64,000 bases of DNA, taken from assembly GCF_028389875.1 (NCBI RefSeq), contig NC_084678.1:16708899-16772898 (forward strand), in the 5' to 3' direction. Shown one piece after another: positions 33,911 through 64,000 of this stretch. The notes under the pieces were generated by a model, which saw only the letters and a list, made by a program, of their open reading frames with translations, was not told the origin of the DNA and searched no databases. The position numbers and the translations under genes are program-made. The stretch comes from Rhea pennata. Taxonomy: Eukaryota > Chordata > Aves > Rheiformes > Rheidae. The stretch's first letter is position 1. Each line of letters begins with the position of its first letter.

Positions 33911-34076
33911 ACTGCAGCTCCCGCGGTGCCGCGCCCCCCCCCCCCCCAGGACTACAACTCCCGTGGTGCCGCGCGGCCCCCCCAGGACTACAGCTCCCAT
34001 GGGGCCGCGCGGCCCCCCCAGGACTACAGCTCCCATGGGGCCGCGCTGCCGCCCCGTCCGCCTGACTACAGCTCCC
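33911..34076 (+). promoter_or_regulatory. UCKL1: Array of ZNF143/THAP11-type boxes
   Basis: ACTACAACTCCC at 33951-33962 and ACTACAGCTCCC at 33987-33998, 34023-34034 and 34065-34076, all same orientation, spaced 36, 36 and 42 bp. A degenerate ACTGCAGCTCCC sits at 33911-33922. The core ACTACAnnTCCC is the known SBS2 motif bound by ZNF143 and THAP11/HCFC1 in housekeeping promoters. The array has grown by tandem duplication of a 36-bp unit. Confidence 0.8.
33934..33947. repeat. C14 homopolymer
   Basis: Run of 14 C between the degenerate and first perfect ACTACA box; prone to length error or polymorphism. Confidence 0.9.
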
Positions 34077-34176
34077 GTGATGCCGCGCGGCGGCGGGCCC
34101 CGCCCCCGGCCCGGCCCGCCCCGGCCCGCCGGGCCCGCCGCCTCCCCTCCCCTCGCACCGGCGCACCGGGAGCACC

Positions 34177-62199
<28,023 letters not shown>

Positions 62200-62505
62200 C
62201 TGGACATGGAGATGCCACTGGAGACAGGCAGCTTCAGCACCGCACCTTAACCCTTTCCTGTCCATTGCAGAGAGATTGCTCCTTCCTCCTCACCAAGCAT
62301 AGATATTTTTTTCAAATCTTACATTGGAGACCTAGGGTGTATTTTTTCAAAGAAACACAAATCCTAGTTTGACCTTGTGGACAGCCACATGTCCCAGGGT
62401 AGAGTGGAGTTAATTTATTTTAATTTAAATATTTGCCTATATAAGTTATTGGAGATATTTTATAAAGAAAAAAATAATAAACTTTTTCTCTGTTTTTCTT
62501 GAATA
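62200..62505 (+). other. UCKL1: UCKL1 3' UTR
   Basis: About 300 bp of AT-rich sequence from the stop to a polyadenylation signal at 62476-62481. No further exon. Confidence 0.85.
62476..62481 (+). terminator. UCKL1: UCKL1 polyadenylation signal
   Basis: AATAAA in an A-rich context followed at once by a T-rich stretch (CTTTTTCTCTG), a typical downstream element. Confidence 0.88.
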
Positions 62506-62549
62506 TAGCCATTGGTTAGCGACAGCAAGGCCCTGAGGAGCTGCTTGTC

Positions 62550-64000
62550 TTCCTGGGCCTGCCCAGGAGGAAGGGTACCTGCCGAGGTGCCGCGGCACAG
62601 CGGGTTCGCTCTGACCTGCTCCGGCTGCAGGGGTGGGTGATGAAAGGCAGCGAGACCCTGCTGAAGAGCCCTGGTGCTGCTCTCACCGCTGCGGGTCCCG
62701 GCCGGGCGGGTGCTCCGTGAGCAGCCCTCCCACAGCCGGGCCCGGGAGGGCAACTGCGGCACATAACCCCCCCTCAAACCGATCACAGGGCTGCGAGCAG
62801 AGCCCGTCTCGCCGCTGCCGGCAGGAAGCCGCCAGCCGAGCAGCCCGGAGAGGGGCACTGAGTCAGAGCGGGCGGTGGCGGGGGAGCTTCTTTCCCGGCA
62901 CGAGTCGAGGGGACGACGCGGCAGGGGCCGTAAACGGGCCGAGACGAGCAGCCCCGGCCCGGAGCCGGCTCCCGCCTGGAGCCCGGGGCTGCGGCGGGGG
63001 CAGAGGCTCTCGCAGGCCCCTTGCAGGCAGCCGCCGCCGCCGCGGCTCGTGCAGCAAACGCCCGGCTCACCCCTGGAGGCGGCAGGGGCCGAGCTCCCGC
63101 GAGCGGGCGGTGGGCGCCCGAGCCCTCCGCCGACCTGCCCTCAGAGCCGGCTAAAAATAGCCCCCGGCGTAGGCGGCGGGAAGCGCCGGCGCGGAGGGGT
63201 GGCGGCGGTTTGGCCAGCGACCCCGGGAGAGCCTCGAGGGCCGGGGCCCGGCCGCTGCCCTCGGCGAGCCCCGTTTTACCCCAGCAGCGCTGCGCTCCGT
63301 GCCAAAGCACCCTGTCCTCCTCCCTCCCGGCCTCCGGCCATCCTCGACGCCAACCTGGAGGCGGTGGCGCCATCTCGGGGGTGGGGGGAGGGGGGCAGCG
63401 GTGGTGCCATCTTGGCGGCGGCGCCATCTTGGAGGCAGCGGCGCCATCTTGGCCTCGTCCCCCACCCTTCCTCTGGAGCGCGGCTTTGCCTTGTTTACAA
63501 CCAGCTGCCAGCGGAGGGGGGGGGGGGGGGGAAACAAAACAAAAACAACAACCAAAAAAAAAAAACCACAACAAAAAAAGACCCCCCCCCCGTGGTAGCC
63601 TGGCTCCCCCCGCGCAGCCCCGGGCCGGCGACCGCCGCCCAACCGGCCGCTTTCCGCCTCCCACCACCACCCCAAACGCGGCGCCGCCTTTCCCCTCGCG
63701 TTCGCTGGGGCCCGGGGCCTGCGCCGCCGCCAGCCACCAGCCGCCCACGGCCCGGGCAAGGCTGCGCCGGCCTCGAGGCTGCAGCCGCGCCGCCCGCTCC
63801 CGGCCACGGGGCTGGGAGGGCGGAGGGGGCCCCGCGCCGCCGCCCCCGCGCAGCCGCCCCCGCGCCGCAGCCCCTTCCTGGGCCCCTTCTGCCTTTCCAA
63901 CTCCCCCTTCGTTTGCTATTAATTCGCTGCAAAGGGGACGGCCCGGGCGGGCGGCCACCCCGCCGCTCACCTGGGCCCTCGGCAGCTCGGCGCCCCTCGC
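62550..64000. promoter_or_regulatory. CpG island downstream of UCKL1, probable promoter of an adjacent transcript
   Basis: CpG-dense to the window edge. It holds four CCATCT(T/C) YY1-like boxes (63367-63375, 63405-63415, 63421-63432, 63441-63452), a MEF2/TATA-like CTAAAAATAG at 63151-63160, and on the minus strand a CAG-GTGAGC donor-like junction whose intron would begin at 63970 and run leftward. The long minus-strand frame 62783-63970 has no recognisable domain. Gene identity unknown; strand uncertain. Confidence 0.55.
63516..63591. repeat. G16 - A-rich - C10 low-complexity tract
   Basis: G run at 63516-63531, an A-rich CAA-containing spacer, and a C run at 63582-63591. The G and C runs can pair as a hairpin, or the G run can form a quadruplex. 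Confidence 0.85.

Noticed and set aside
62783..63970. 395-residue minus-strand frame in the terminal CpG island
   Set aside because: Begins at a GTG that is better read as a splice donor; low-complexity Gly/Ala/Arg/Pro content; no domain.

Overview
The window is vertebrate nuclear DNA carrying two intron-rich protein-coding genes in tandem on the + strand: most of ZNF512B (zinc finger protein 512B; 5' end missing, 15 coding exons between 688 and 25434) and what looks like complete UCKL1 (uridine-cytidine kinase-like 1; 15 coding exons between 34177 and 62199). Every junction listed is GT-AG and keeps the reading frame. The gene pair, moderate intron sizes, several strong CpG islands, GC-rich minisatellites, and no SINE/LINE/LTR sequence that I could recognise suggest a sauropsid, most likely a bird, on a gene-rich (micro)chromosome. 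The same adjacency (ZNF512B 3' end facing UCKL1 5' end, same strand) is known in human 20q13.33. The exact species cannot be told from the sequence.

Layout. 1-687: intron upstream of the first visible ZNF512B exon. 688-25434: ZNF512B exons; intron 11 (13272-20767) is the longest. 25435 to about 32190: inferred very long ZNF512B 3' UTR, containing a CpG-island-like block (about 28.6-31.8 kb) and ending in an AT-rich stretch with four AATAAA hexamers. 32542-33275: a 19/57-bp higher-order minisatellite. 33400-34600: UCKL1 CpG-island promoter with a 36-bp-spaced array of ZNF143/THAP11-type ACTACAnnTCCC boxes ending about 100 bp before the start codon. 34239-46646: large UCKL1 intron 1, with a second CpG island (40.65-41.77 kb) and a frame-compatible candidate alternative first (or cassette) exon at 41698-41775. 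46647-62199: remaining UCKL1 exons, including a 17-bp microexon, with an intragenic CpG island in intron 8. 62200 to about 62505: UCKL1 3' UTR. 62550-64000: another CpG island with YY1-like and MEF2/TATA-like boxes, probably the 5' region of the next gene or an antisense transcript.

Function. ZNF512B is a nuclear chromatin/transcription factor built from four repeats of a C2HC + C2H2 finger pair, with AT-hook-like and RBBP4/NuRD-type basic motifs. UCKL1 is a pyrimidine-salvage type protein with an N-terminal uridine kinase domain and a C-terminal UPRT-like domain. The two are neighbours but there is no sign that they act together. I found no bacterial-style system, CRISPR array or autonomous mobile element. 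The most novel-looking items are the UCKL1 promoter box array, the candidate alternative UCKL1 exon, the fourfold finger module with conserved intron positions, and the apparent absence of the mammalian Lys-Pro-Val repeat linker in ZNF512B.
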